This document shows positions 25,581 to 34,300 of a stretch of DNA of 64,000 nt, one piece after another; the stretch's first letter is position 1, and every line of letters starts with the position of its first letter. The translations under genes and the position numbers were made by a program. The DNA comes from Croceivirga thetidis (GTDB taxonomy: Bacteria; Bacteroidota; Bacteroidia; Flavobacteriales; Flavobacteriaceae). The stretch covers positions 1,332,280-1,396,279 of the forward strand of contig NZ_JAAWWL010000002.1 in the NCBI RefSeq assembly GCF_012272815.1, written 5' to 3'. The notes under the pieces are model-generated. The model made no database searches and was not told the DNA's origin. It worked only from the letters and a program-made list of their open reading frames with translations.

Positions 25581-27281
25581 TCAAAGGTTCATTTTTTTAA
25601 GTTCTTCAACGGCATGATTGGCAGCCCTTGCGGTTAATGCCATGTAAGTCAGTGAAGGGTTCACGCAAGAGTTGGATGTCATACAGGCCCCATCAGAAAC
25701 AAATACATTTTTAACGGAGTGTATTTGATTGGTCGCATTTAAAACGGAAGTTTTGGGGTCTCGCCCCATACGCGCCGTACCCATCTCATGTATACCATAG
25801 CCTGGTTCGTGTTTATTGTCAAAACCAATAACCTCTTTGAGGCCAATTTTTTCTAACATTTCCACGGCATCTTCTTGAATCTGTTTGTTTAACGCAAGTT
25901 CGTTTTCCTTATACTCACAGTCTATTGAAAGGGTAGGTTGCCCCCACTTATCGGTAACCTCGTTATTTAAATAAACTTTATTTTCATGGTAGGGCAAACA
26001 TTCTGCAAAACCCGTAATGAAAAATTCCCAAGGTCCTGGTTGCATGACCTTTTCCTTGTAATCTGCTCCGAATTCTTTGATGTTAGCCGCATTTCCACCT
26101 CGAAAACCACCGCCTTGAAAACCAAAGCCACGAAGAAACTTATCCGATTTTGAATTTTCATCAATATTCCAATATCTAGGTATGTAAATTCCATTGGGTC
26201 TACGGCCGCTATAATAGTTATCTTCAAATCCTTCAACTTTTGCGGTAGCACCAATGCGATATGTATGGTCCATTAGGTTATGTCCCAATTCACCACTATC
26301 GTTACCCATCCCTTCCGGGAACCTATCTGACGTTGAATTCAACAAAATTTGGGTTGTACTCAAGGTAGAAGCATTACAGAAAATAACCTTCGCCTTGTAT
26401 TCGATATCCATATTGGTTTCAGCATCGATAATGCGCACGCCCGATGCCTTGCCACTTTCATTATCATACATAATGGACTGCACAATGGAATAAGGTCTAA
26501 AGGTTAGGTTTCCTGTTTTGTTTGCCGCGGGAAGCGTTACAGCATTACTACTGAAATATGCGCCATACGGACAACCGCGACTGCAACGGTTACGATATTG
26601 ACACTGACCGCGACCGTTTAAGGGCTCTGTCAGGTGTGCAACCCGACCAATTATCAAGTGCCTACCCGGAAAATCACGTTCAAGTCTTTGCTTTACTTCT
26701 TTTTCAACACAGTTCAATTCCATTGGTGGCAGAAAATGACTGTCTGGCAATTGAGGTAATCCCAGTGGCTCTCCACTGATACCGGCATATTTTTCAACAT
26801 ACGTATACCAGGATTCCAAATCTTGATATCGTATCGGCCAATCTACCCCATACCCATCCATAGCGTTCGCCTCAAAATCCAACTCACTCCAACGGTACGT
26901 TTGCTTTCCCCAAAGTAGTGACCGCCCACCCATTTGATGACCACGAATCCATAAAAAGGGTTTTACTTCTGTATAAGGGTTCTCTTCATCATTGGCATAA
27001 AAGTGTTCGGTATCTTGGCCAATAAACCCGGAGCGTATACTTTTATAGTGTTTTTTGCGCTGCTCAGGCGTGATTCCACCGCGAAACTCCATATCCCACG
27101 GGTCTAAATTTGCAGTCTTGTAATCGACAACATGTTCAACTATAGGGCCACGTTCTAAAACAAGGGTTTTAAGTCCTTTTTCGCAGAGCTCCTTGGCCGC
27201 CCATCCCCCACTTATTCCCGAGCCAATAACAATGGCATCGTAGGTATGTTTAGGGTCGGCATCAATATTAAATCTAGGCAT
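25581..27281 (-). CDS. GMC family FAD-dependent sugar oxidoreductase
   Basis: 566 residues. FAD-binding N-terminus VIGSGISGGWAAKELCEKGLKTLVLERG, then RSLLWGKQTYRWSE, a Cys-rich segment QYRNRCSRGCPYGAYFSS, and the C-terminal catalytic region HEMGTARMG with SCVNPSLTYMALTARAA. The pairing with a gluconate-2-dehydrogenase subunit-3-type protein marks it as a sugar or glycoside dehydrogenase, plausibly oxidising C3. It lacks a signal peptide and is presumably exported through Tat together with its small partner. Together with the convergent DUF1080 hydrolase this suggests a 3-keto-glycoside degradation step. No cytochrome subunit is next to it. Confidence 0.92.
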   Translation of the reverse strand: MPRFNIDADPKHTYDAIVIGSGISGGWAAKELCEKGLKTLVLERGPIVEHVVDYKTANLDPWDMEFRGGITPEQRKKHYKSIRSGFIGQDTEHFYANDEENPYTEVKPFLWIRGHQMGGRSLLWGKQTYRWSELDFEANAMDGYGVDWPIRYQDLESWYTYVEKYAGISGEPLGLPQLPDSHFLPPMELNCVEKEVKQRLERDFPGRHLIIGRVAHLTEPLNGRGQCQYRNRCSRGCPYGAYFSSNAVTLPAANKTGNLTFRPYSIVQSIMYDNESGKASGVRIIDAETNMDIEYKAKVIFCNASTLSTTQILLNSTSDRFPEGMGNDSGELGHNLMDHTYRIGATAKVEGFEDNYYSGRRPNGIYIPRYWNIDENSKSDKFLRGFGFQGGGFRGGNAANIKEFGADYKEKVMQPGPWEFFITGFAECLPYHENKVYLNNEVTDKWGQPTLSIDCEYKENELALNKQIQEDAVEMLEKIGLKEVIGFDNKHEPGYGIHEMGTARMGRDPKTSVLNATNQIHSVKNVFVSDGACMTSNSCVNPSLTYMALTARAANHAVEELKKMNL

Positions 27282-27326
27282 CTATTCAATTGGTTATGAT
27301 GCCTTAAGATACCAAAAATTTGAGTG

Positions 27327-28457
27327 CTATTTCTTTTTCTTGTAGGGAAGGATATTGAAGTAATAAACGTTCACCTCATCTGAATTGGCCTCAATAATAT
27401 CTAAATATCCATTACCATTAAGGTCGACAAATTTTATGTCGTAGGTATCATATTCAAGAGAACTAAGCTCCATTGGTTTAAAACCTTGCCCCTTTCCTTC
27501 ATTTTCATATACCAAGTTTTTTTCTTCGGCATTGCCCACCAAAACATCTAAATGTCCATCGTTATTAAAATCGCCCAAGTCCAACGAAAAAGTGACATCT
27601 TCAAGGGAATGTAACAACATCTCATTTTTAAAAGTCATCGCTTTGTCTCCGAAACAGATTGTATTTGCGGTGCCAATATTTCCTAGTACAATGTCATTTA
27701 AGCCGTCGCCATTTATATCACCAACTGCGACACTTCGGGTGTCATCATCACCAGAACCAAAAGGAATCTTCTCCTCAAAACTCAAATCGTCATTCAAGTA
27801 AATATAATTCTGCATGCCGTCACGGTTGGCAAGAACCAAATCTTTATCTCCGTCTCCATCCATATCAACAACATCAACATCTATTGTAGAATCATCTTCC
27901 TCGCCAAAGTATCGTACCTCATTGAATTCTCCATTACCATTGTTAAGGCAAATTTCATTTTGGCTGCCCCTATTGGTAATTAAAATATCAATATCACCAT
28001 CATCATCGATATCGGCCAAGGTGATATTCCTAGTGGGATTGGTATCCCCTCCAAAGGTTCCTTTTTCTTGAAAATTTCCTTCACCGTCATTGAAGAATAG
28101 TCGATTTGGTGCTTCGTCATTCCCAGTAGCTACATCTAAAAATCCGTCCCCATTAAAATCGCCCAGTTCAGCGGCATAAGTAGTCGATTTATATTTACCC
28201 AATTGGTAAGAAGTATTAAAAAACCCTTCCCCATTGTTTAGATAAACTTCATTGTAATCGGCCCAATGTCTACCGTTAGCTATGACAACATCAATATCCC
28301 CATCACCATCAATATCGCCATAACTTGCTGATGAAGTTTTCTTTACGTCTTTTCCAAATGAGATTCGATTACCACCAGGATTATGAAAAACTTGACTTTC
28401 AATAGTAATAAACGAACAGCCAAAGGCTAAACACAGGAGTAAATTCTTTGAAGACAT
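27327..28457 (-). CDS. Secreted seven-repeat FG-GAP/VCBS beta-propeller protein
   Basis: About 376 residues from the ATG start at 28457 (MSSKNLLLCLAFGCSF, signal peptide); a TTG at 28532 would add a non-signal extension. The mature protein consists of seven repeats, each with an Asp-rich calcium-loop motif: DIDGDGDID, DFNGDGFLD, DIDDDGDID, DMDGDGDKD, DINGDGLND, DFNNDGHLD, DLNGNGYLD. Seven blades make a complete propeller. No enzyme domain is attached. The role is unknown; such propellers bind ligands or partner proteins outside the cell. Downstream of nothing obvious; 45 bases from the GMC start, so it could be transcribed ahead of it. Confidence 0.9.
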   Translation of the reverse strand: MSSKNLLLCLAFGCSFITIESQVFHNPGGNRISFGKDVKKTSSASYGDIDGDGDIDVVIANGRHWADYNEVYLNNGEGFFNTSYQLGKYKSTTYAAELGDFNGDGFLDVATGNDEAPNRLFFNDGEGNFQEKGTFGGDTNPTRNITLADIDDDGDIDILITNRGSQNEICLNNGNGEFNEVRYFGEEDDSTIDVDVVDMDGDGDKDLVLANRDGMQNYIYLNDDLSFEEKIPFGSGDDDTRSVAVGDINGDGLNDIVLGNIGTANTICFGDKAMTFKNEMLLHSLEDVTFSLDLGDFNNDGHLDVLVGNAEEKNLVYENEGKGQGFKPMELSSLEYDTYDIKFVDLNGNGYLDIIEANSDEVNVYYFNILPYKKKK

Positions 28458-28629
28458 TATCTTTTTAGCTATAAGTATCGCTCCAAACAAATCTGTTACA
28501 TTCTTACATGAAATAATAGTTTTTAAAGACAATACTTACCTGATCATATTTGAGGCTACTAACCCAAAATTCGAATCTTCGTTGATTATGATAGTTAAGG
28601 TGTTTTTGTTTTGGTAAAGGTCTGCTACG

Positions 28630-29223
28630 CTAAATCATACTTGAAAACACACCATGTTTTATTTCCGGCCAATCATCCTTTAAAATACTGTAGTAGACTG
28701 TATCTCGACGAAAACCATCAGACATTAGGGTATGACTTCTAAGGGTGCCCTCATAAACCCCTCCGATTTGTTCAATCGCGTTCTGTGATTGAAGATTTCG
28801 TTTGTCGGTTTTAAATTCCAAACGCTCAAATTTTAGTTCTTCAAAAACATATTGCATCATCAAAAACTTGCAATTGCGATTGAGTCCAGTCCGCTGAAAG
28901 TCTTCACCTAGCCAAGTGGAGCCAATCTCTAAGCGTAAATCCCTTTGTGAAATATTCATAAAACTTGAGGACCCTGCGTAGGACTTTTGCTCTTTGTCAT
29001 AAATGGCAAAGGGATATTTGAGGTTTTGCGTTCGTAGCGCAATGTTGTTTTCAACATAGGCCTTTAAAAACTCTTCTGTCCCAAATTTTGGTGGTGAATA
29101 TTTTAATAAGTCAGGATGTTTTAATGCTATTGGTATTAAGAAATCAATATGCCTTAACTCGAGTGGCTCGATTCGTACCCGCCGATTTTCAAGTACTATG
29201 TTTTCTTTGAAATCCAATCTCAT
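28630..29223 (-). CDS. GNAT family N-acetyltransferase
   Basis: 197 residues, the RimJ/RimL-like type: RVRIEPLELRHIDFLIP at the start, then YAGSSSFMNISQRDLRLEIGSTWLGEDFQRTGLN as the acetyl-CoA binding core, FEELKFERLEFKTDKRNLQSQNAIEQIGGVYEGTLR as the typical C-terminal block. Acetylates an amine on a small molecule or protein N-terminus using acetyl-CoA; substrate unknown. It overlaps the upstream lipoprotein gene by four bases (ATGA), implying translational coupling. Cytosolic. Confidence 0.92.
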   Translation of the reverse strand: MRLDFKENIVLENRRVRIEPLELRHIDFLIPIALKHPDLLKYSPPKFGTEEFLKAYVENNIALRTQNLKYPFAIYDKEQKSYAGSSSFMNISQRDLRLEIGSTWLGEDFQRTGLNRNCKFLMMQYVFEELKFERLEFKTDKRNLQSQNAIEQIGGVYEGTLRSHTLMSDGFRRDTVYYSILKDDWPEIKHGVFSSMI

Positions 29224-29798
29224 TCCAAGCTGCGCTCATTTTCAAAATAGTCCATCGCCCTTAAGTATTTTTGACCACCAACCTCTGTCTGATCATTAAT
29301 AAATCCGTTCAATTCAGGATGGTATTGATCAATCCAATTCACAAGTTCATCCCGATTCTTTACAAATAGGGAATCATTGAAGTTTACGTACTTAATGGTT
29401 TCGATACTTGAAATTTTATCATTCTTAAACCGCAGTATTTGGTTCGTAATAATCGGTTCTTTGTGCAGAAATTCTATCCTTTTATCAATTTTTGAAACCC
29501 GAACTTTCACCTCATCATTCTCTTCTACCATCTCAATTACCTCATAGGTTGGTTCAAAAGCGGCATCCCATTTTAACCATTGCACATAGTCTTTCATGGC
29601 ATAGGTATATTCGTAATTGTATTCCGTTTCTTTGGTTAGAATACTATCTGCCAACAACGGTACTAACCCAACATCATCTGAGGTATCGAGCATCTTATAG
29701 TATTCTTCAGCAATTTTAATCCGGTCAATTTTAGCTTCTTGCTTACATGAGCTTGCAAAGCTTACCAACACTAGGCAGCCTATCAAAATTTTCTTCAT
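29220..29798 (-). CDS. Hypothetical lipoprotein, 192 residues
   Basis: Signal KILIGCLVLVSFASSC with lipid Cys at residue 18. The rest starts with a helix (IAEEYYKMLDTSDDVGLVPLL) and continues with charged beta-strands (YEVIEMVEENDEVKVRVSKIDKRIEFL, NQILRFKNDKISSIETIKYVNF), the order expected of a SnoaL/NTF2-like cone fold; that fold guess is from pattern only. The C-terminus is helical with Asn/Asp-rich turns. No family name is certain. It is the upstream partner of the GNAT gene with a four-base overlap. Confidence 0.7.
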   Translation of the reverse strand: MKKILIGCLVLVSFASSCKQEAKIDRIKIAEEYYKMLDTSDDVGLVPLLADSILTKETEYNYEYTYAMKDYVQWLKWDAAFEPTYEVIEMVEENDEVKVRVSKIDKRIEFLHKEPIITNQILRFKNDKISSIETIKYVNFNDSLFVKNRDELVNWIDQYHPELNGFINDQTEVGGQKYLRAMDYFENERSLE

Positions 29799-29891
29799 TC
29801 GTATTTAGTTTATCGTAATTAGGAATTTCAAAGGTAATTCGATTCAATTTTGGTTTCAACTGCTATTAAAGTTTTAATCAAAATCCGCTAC

Positions 29892-30347
29892 CTAATCCTT
29901 CTTCCAGCTTTGTAATTCAATTAAATTGCCCTCTGGGTCGCGAACATAGACAAAAGTGATTTCCCCTACCCCATTAACGTAACGTTTTACAATTTCACCA
30001 TTTGCTTGCCCTCCATTAAGCAATACCCTTTTCAGCATCTCTTCTACCTCATCTACTTCAAAGGCCAGATGGCCAAAACCACGGGTGTTTGGCGAATTCA
30101 AAGATTGCGCTTCAATGTTTTTGTATTGGTATATTTCAAGAGTAGGACCATTACCACTATGACCTGGCAACAGTAAGTGTGCCCCTTCTAAATTTGCATT
30201 TTTTACCCCAGTACCCTTGTCGAGCCATTCTCCAGATTGTTTGCGAATCGGTGGAATTATTTTACAATCAAAGGTTTCAACATAGAATGCTACTAGAGCC
30301 TTCCAATCCGTACTGACAATATTGGTATGGGCAAATTTAATTTTCAA
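29892..30347 (-). CDS. VOC family protein (glyoxalase/dioxygenase-like)
   Basis: 151 residues in the paired beta-alpha-beta-beta-beta fold. The start KIKFAHTNIVSTDWKALVAFYVETFDCK carries the first metal-site His, GFGHLAFEVDEVEEMLKRVL the second, and VRDPEGNLIELQSW the final Glu. This is a typical lactoylglutathione-lyase-like protein; the reaction is not predictable. It follows the DUF998 gene by 14 bases and is likely co-transcribed with it. Confidence 0.9.
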   Translation of the reverse strand: MKIKFAHTNIVSTDWKALVAFYVETFDCKIIPPIRKQSGEWLDKGTGVKNANLEGAHLLLPGHSGNGPTLEIYQYKNIEAQSLNSPNTRGFGHLAFEVDEVEEMLKRVLLNGGQANGEIVKRYVNGVGEITFVYVRDPEGNLIELQSWKKD

Positions 30348-30361
30348 ATTGTTTCTACTAT

Positions 30362-31003
30362 TTAAGGGACTTTATTATTGGATTTATTAGTATTTCTAAC
30401 TGCCATGGCACAACTGAAAATCCAAATTATAAATGTGGCTTCAACAACCCTCTGTATTAGCCCAACGAATTCTGAATTGACTTCAGAAAATAAAACAACC
30501 ACGAATAACAGCGCCAGTATGCCTAATACTGTTGATTGAAGGGAAAATTTTTTGTCATCTGAACTTTTTCGTAAACCTTGACCGATTACTATCATGGTAA
30601 TTGGAACAAAAAGATACGTCAACATTCCAACCAAATTATGGATTAATTGAGAAACACTGGGGTCAATTAAATCTGGATTGCAGCCGCTATCACAAGGAAA
30701 TATCGAAACGACTACAGTGGCCAAGCCGTAGAATAATGCGATACCATAAAACCCTATTTTAACCGATTTGGAGCCGGGAAAATAGTTTATGGCTAGAATG
30801 CTAAATAAGGCAAGTAGTACACCACTGGGCACAAAGCCGAACATTCGCAATGCCAGACCATGTTCCGTATCAATAGCATAGGCCTCACTGATGTATTGAC
30901 TTATAACACTGTAGTCTTCAATGAGGAACCCGCCGACAATACTTGTTACGACAAAAAGAACGGCCCCAACAATTCCAAGTACGGAAACGGATTTGTTGTT
31001 CAT
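30362..31003 (-). CDS. DUF998 integral membrane protein
   Basis: 213 residues with about six hydrophobic helices. Family marks: GGFLIEDYSVISQYISEAYAI, IFPCDSGCNPDLIDPSVSQLIHNLVGM between helices, and a final helix FIIWIFSCAMAV. DUF998 proteins are inner-membrane proteins of unknown function. The short periplasmic loop with two Cys (PCDSGC) is conserved in the family as I remember it. The gene heads a two-gene unit with the VOC protein. Confidence 0.88.
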   Translation of the reverse strand: MNNKSVSVLGIVGAVLFVVTSIVGGFLIEDYSVISQYISEAYAIDTEHGLALRMFGFVPSGVLLALFSILAINYFPGSKSVKIGFYGIALFYGLATVVVSIFPCDSGCNPDLIDPSVSQLIHNLVGMLTYLFVPITMIVIGQGLRKSSDDKKFSLQSTVLGILALLFVVVLFSEVNSEFVGLIQRVVEATFIIWIFSCAMAVRNTNKSNNKVP

Positions 31004-31112
31004 AACACTTTTATTTACCTAAGGTATTTGAGTGCAGTAGCCCGATTTTGTTACAATTAAATTTCTGCCTTGACGCTCAAAATGGGCATTAGGCTAACAA
31101 ATGAAGTTAGAT

Positions 31113-31508
31113 TTATAGTGTCTGAACTAGCTGAATGTTATTGCCGCAGGTATCGTTGAAAACCGCAAACTTTACCGTTCCCATTTCTGTTGGTTTGACG
31201 CTAAATTCAACATCAAGACCTATCATTCTTTGGTACTCAGCTTCAACATCTTCAACATCAAACTGAGTCCACGGGATACCGGCCTCGAACAATGCATCTT
31301 GAAAGACTTTACAGGGTTCAAAATGGTTGGGCGCAGGTTCTAGCAGCAATTCAGGGCCGTCTTGCCATTCTGGTGAAACCAAGGTTATCCATCGGTTACC
31401 ACCTTCCAATGGTGCGTCTTTCTTTATGAGGAAGCCTAACTTCTCAGTGTAAAATTTTAATGCTTTTTCTTGGTCTCTTACCGGAATGCTAATTAATGTT
31501 ACTTTCAT
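31113..31508 (-). CDS. VOC family protein
   Basis: 131 residues, single-domain VOC protein of the kind annotated as glyoxalase or bleomycin-resistance-like: VTLISIPVRDQEKALKFYTEKLGFLI at the start, WITLVSPEW in the middle, and NDTCGNNIQLVQTL at the end, where active glyoxalases usually have a metal-binding Glu but this one has Gln (NIQL). It lies 40 bases downstream of a short AraC-type regulator gene on the same strand, a common pairing in Bacteroidota. Confidence 0.88.
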   Translation of the reverse strand: MKVTLISIPVRDQEKALKFYTEKLGFLIKKDAPLEGGNRWITLVSPEWQDGPELLLEPAPNHFEPCKVFQDALFEAGIPWTQFDVEDVEAEYQRMIGLDVEFSVKPTEMGTVKFAVFNDTCGNNIQLVQTL

Positions 31509-31548
31509 CTTTGATTGGTTCTGTTTTCGTTTTCAAAGTTTAAAAGTC

Positions 31549-31944
31549 TCATTCTAAATTGCTTCTCGAAACTTGCTCTTTTTGAAATTGACTTGGTGAT
31601 TTACCGGTCTTGGTTTTAAATAGTTTACTGAACGAGCCAAGACTTTCAAAACCAACTGCAAAACAGGTTTCGGTCACGGAAATCCCGCTTTGCAAATATT
31701 CTTTCGATTTTTCAATGCGTTTGTCAATTAAGTATTGTCTTGGAGTAAGGCCGTAATACCTCTTAAAAAGTCGTTGTAGATGAAATTTTGAGGTAAAATT
31801 GATGTGGGAAAGCACATCCAATTTTACATCTTTTTCAAAATTATTGTCTATAAAATTCCGGGTCTGCTTTACAGTTTCCAACTGCTTCTCGTTTGAATAG
31901 CAGCTGTTTTTGATATGCTCTAATTTTTCTTGGTAGAAATTCAT
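31549..31944 (-). CDS. Short AraC family transcriptional regulator
   Basis: 131 residues consisting of an AraC/XylS DNA-binding domain after a 30-residue helical lead. First HTH: VKLDVLSHINFTSKFHLQRLFKRYYGLTPRQYLIDKRI. Second HTH: VTETCFAVGFESLGSFSKLFKTKTGKSPSQF. No sensor domain. It probably controls the VOC gene just downstream and itself. Start is the ATG at 31944. Confidence 0.92.
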   Translation of the reverse strand: MNFYQEKLEHIKNSCYSNEKQLETVKQTRNFIDNNFEKDVKLDVLSHINFTSKFHLQRLFKRYYGLTPRQYLIDKRIEKSKEYLQSGISVTETCFAVGFESLGSFSKLFKTKTGKSPSQFQKEQVSRSNLE

Positions 31945-32024
31945 AACAATCCTGTTGGCCCTTGTATTTAAACCCGATTTTGATTTAAGAACTTCAATTT
32001 AATGAATTAACAATACAATTGGTG

Positions 32025-32855
32025 CTACGAGTTCGGAAGGGTCAACTCATTTCTTTCAGCCCATTCTGTCCATGAGCCATCGTAAATCTTAATGCTCGGA
32101 CCATGGCCCAATCTTGATGCAAGCATTACGATACAAGCCGTCAAACCAGAACCGCAACTAAATACGAGGTTTTGCTCACCCTCGCACTTTTCTTGAAAAA
32201 TAGCATTCAGTTCTTCAGTTGACTTGAATTTACCGTCGGTGAGGACGTCTTGAAAGGGAATGTTGACAGAATGTTCGATTTTTCCGCTTTGCAGGTGTTT
32301 TCTGGGTTCTGGTGCCGTTCCCTTAAAGCGACCTTCGGACCGGGCATCAACAACCAAAAAATCAGGATGCTTCACATTCGCACCAACCTGTTCGAATGTT
32401 ACGACTTGATTTTCATCATACTGGGCTTTAAAATCTCCCTCGTAGAATTCGGTCAAATGATTCTTTACGGTAGGATGCCCTTCGTCAATCCAGTTGGGGA
32501 GCCCCCCATCAAGAACAGCTACTTCATTATGCCCCATCACCTTGAACAGCCACCAGGCCCGAGGACTTGAATACACACCATTCGTATCAAAAACAACAAT
32601 TTTTGAATTCTGATTAATGCCCAGTTTTTGACAATCGCGCTCAAAGTCCTCGGGTTTTGGCACTGTGTTGGGGAATGCACTTGTTGCATCACTGAACACA
32701 TTTTTTATATCAAAACGACGGGCATTCGGTATGGTTTGGTCGAATGTTTCAAAGGCCTTACCACTGGCACTGGCGGCAATACTAGCGTCTAAAATGATTA
32801 AATCAGGATTGTCGAGGTTTTGGTTGAGCCAATCGGTTGATACGATTTCTTTCAA
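32025..32855 (-). CDS. Sulfurtransferase (thiosulfate/3-mercaptopyruvate type)
   Basis: 276 residues with two rhodanese domains. The inactive N-terminal domain begins VSTDWLNQNLDNPDLIILDAS and includes KIVVFDTNGVYSSPRAWWLFKVMGH. The active C-terminal domain has FLVVDARSEGRFKGTAPEPRK and the active-site loop FSCGSGLTAC. The C-G-S-G-x-T form is that of 3-mercaptopyruvate sulfurtransferase, though thiosulfate sulfurtransferases are close relatives. Cytosolic. It is the last gene of a four-gene unit after SDR, AraC regulator and a membrane protein, separated by seven bases from the latter. Confidence 0.93.
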   Translation of the reverse strand: MKEIVSTDWLNQNLDNPDLIILDASIAASASGKAFETFDQTIPNARRFDIKNVFSDATSAFPNTVPKPEDFERDCQKLGINQNSKIVVFDTNGVYSSPRAWWLFKVMGHNEVAVLDGGLPNWIDEGHPTVKNHLTEFYEGDFKAQYDENQVVTFEQVGANVKHPDFLVVDARSEGRFKGTAPEPRKHLQSGKIEHSVNIPFQDVLTDGKFKSTEELNAIFQEKCEGEQNLVFSCGSGLTACIVMLASRLGHGPSIKIYDGSWTEWAERNELTLPNS

Positions 32856-32862
32856 TGGTCTG

Positions 32863-33378
32863 TTATTTTTTGGTTTTGTTGGTTACATCAACGGTTTTCA
32901 GTTCTTTATGATAAGCATCTATTCTTGCATGTGCATTACCGTCAACTAAGAGAATAACAATCAACATGGCTATGGTTGTGATGCCTATGGCACGCCATGT
33001 TGGTGTATTTAGCAATAAAATCAACAAAGCTGCGACGATTATCAAGACTGGTATTACCTTGAATACCACGGTGTACTCTTTTAACGTACTTTCCGAACGC
33101 TCCAACTTTGATTGGTAAAAGGCTGGTGTATTGTTGTTAAATTCTTTTTGAAAGGTTTTCACACGTTGCATATTGGTAAATAGGAGTCCACAACCGATAA
33201 TCAACAATAGTAGACCTGCAACTAAAGTGGGTATGATATAGGCGCGAGCCAATTCGGTTTTACCGAGTTGCCAAAACCCGACACTGGCTACCAAAAATAG
33301 CAGGGCAAATAAGATAAAAAATCGAGTGGAAAAGACCTCAGCTTTGGCCCAATCTGTTGCCAGTTTTAATAGTTCCAT
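32863..33378 (-). CDS. Hypothetical membrane protein with four helices
   Basis: 171 residues. Four hydrophobic segments: FFILFALLFLVASVGFW, IIPTLVAGLLLLIIGCGLLF, VIPVLIIVAALLILLLN and GITTIAMLIVILLVDG. A charged loop between the second and third contains a helix rich in Lys, Asn and Ser. The C-terminus HARIDAYHKELKTV is reminiscent of small inner-membrane proteins found with sulfurtransferase or AraC genes, but I do not recognise a family. It is tightly packed between AraC (1 base) and sulfurtransferase (7 bases). Confidence 0.75.
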   Translation of the reverse strand: MELLKLATDWAKAEVFSTRFFILFALLFLVASVGFWQLGKTELARAYIIPTLVAGLLLLIIGCGLLFTNMQRVKTFQKEFNNNTPAFYQSKLERSESTLKEYTVVFKVIPVLIIVAALLILLLNTPTWRAIGITTIAMLIVILLVDGNAHARIDAYHKELKTVDVTNKTKK

Positions 33379-33379
33379 T

Positions 33380-34291
33380 TTAATTTAGTTTATACTTTTC
33401 TTTGAATTCCGTCGGACTTATTCCTTCTTTCTTTTTGAATAGTCTCGAAAAATATGCTGGATATTCGAACCCTAATTCATACGCAACTTCTGATACATTT
33501 TTATTAGGTTGAAGTAAAATGTTCTTTGCTTCATCGATTAGATGCAAGTGTAAATGTTCAGTAGTGGTCTTACCTGTTTCTTTTTTAAGCGTATCACTTA
33601 AATATCGTTGCGAAACTGACAATTGCTTTGCAACCTGCTCTATATTCGGAATTCCATTTTGTTGTAGTTTTCCCGATTCAAAATAGGAATCCATAAAATG
33701 ATTGAACCGCTCCAACAAATCGTTGGATAATTCCTTACGATTTAAAAACTGTCTTTCATAAAAGCGGTTGGCGTATTTGAGCAAGGTGTCCAGCTGAGCA
33801 ATGATGATATCTTTACTAAACTCGTCTTGGTTGCTTTTATATTCAAATTCAATATTTTCAACAATGGATTCGATTTGTCTTTCTTCTTTAGGCGAAAGGT
33901 GTAAAGCTTCATTTACCGAATATGAGAAGAAACCATATTTTTTTATGCGTTGTGCTAATTCCGTTCCCTTTAGGAAATCCTCATGGAAGTTTATTGAAAA
34001 TCCTTTTTGTTCAAAAATTACGCTGTTATCCCATTGCAAGACTTGTCTTGGTGAAATAAAAAATAGCGCACCATTGGTGAAATCGTAATGGGTGCGACCG
34101 TAGCTTAAATTACCTTCAATAAATTTTTTAAAACTTATGGTATAACAGTCATTGGTAATTGGGGGTGAGCTTTTTTTTGGACAAGGCAAATAACCATCCC
34201 CTCTTGAGTTAAAAACACTCAGCATAGGATGCTCCGGTCTAGGCAACTCCAAATACTCCAAATAGGACGATAAGGTTTTGAAGTGTTCCAT
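33380..34291 (-). CDS. AraC family transcriptional regulator
   Basis: 303 residues, full length. The N-terminal part (about 1-190) is a cupin-like sensor: DGYLPCPKKSSPPITNDCYTISFKKF and GALFFISPRQVLQWDN. The C-terminal domain has two HTH motifs, NIEQVAKQLSVSQRYLSDTLKKETGKTTTEHL and NVSEVAYELGFEYPAYFSRLFKKKEGISPTEF. It sits nine bases after an SDR gene and probably controls it and the rest of the unit. The inducer is unknown. Family relatives often sit beside redox enzymes. Confidence 0.93.
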   Translation of the reverse strand: MEHFKTLSSYLEYLELPRPEHPMLSVFNSRGDGYLPCPKKSSPPITNDCYTISFKKFIEGNLSYGRTHYDFTNGALFFISPRQVLQWDNSVIFEQKGFSINFHEDFLKGTELAQRIKKYGFFSYSVNEALHLSPKEERQIESIVENIEFEYKSNQDEFSKDIIIAQLDTLLKYANRFYERQFLNRKELSNDLLERFNHFMDSYFESGKLQQNGIPNIEQVAKQLSVSQRYLSDTLKKETGKTTTEHLHLHLIDEAKNILLQPNKNVSEVAYELGFEYPAYFSRLFKKKEGISPTEFKEKYKLN

Positions 34292-34300
34292 AGAACTAAA

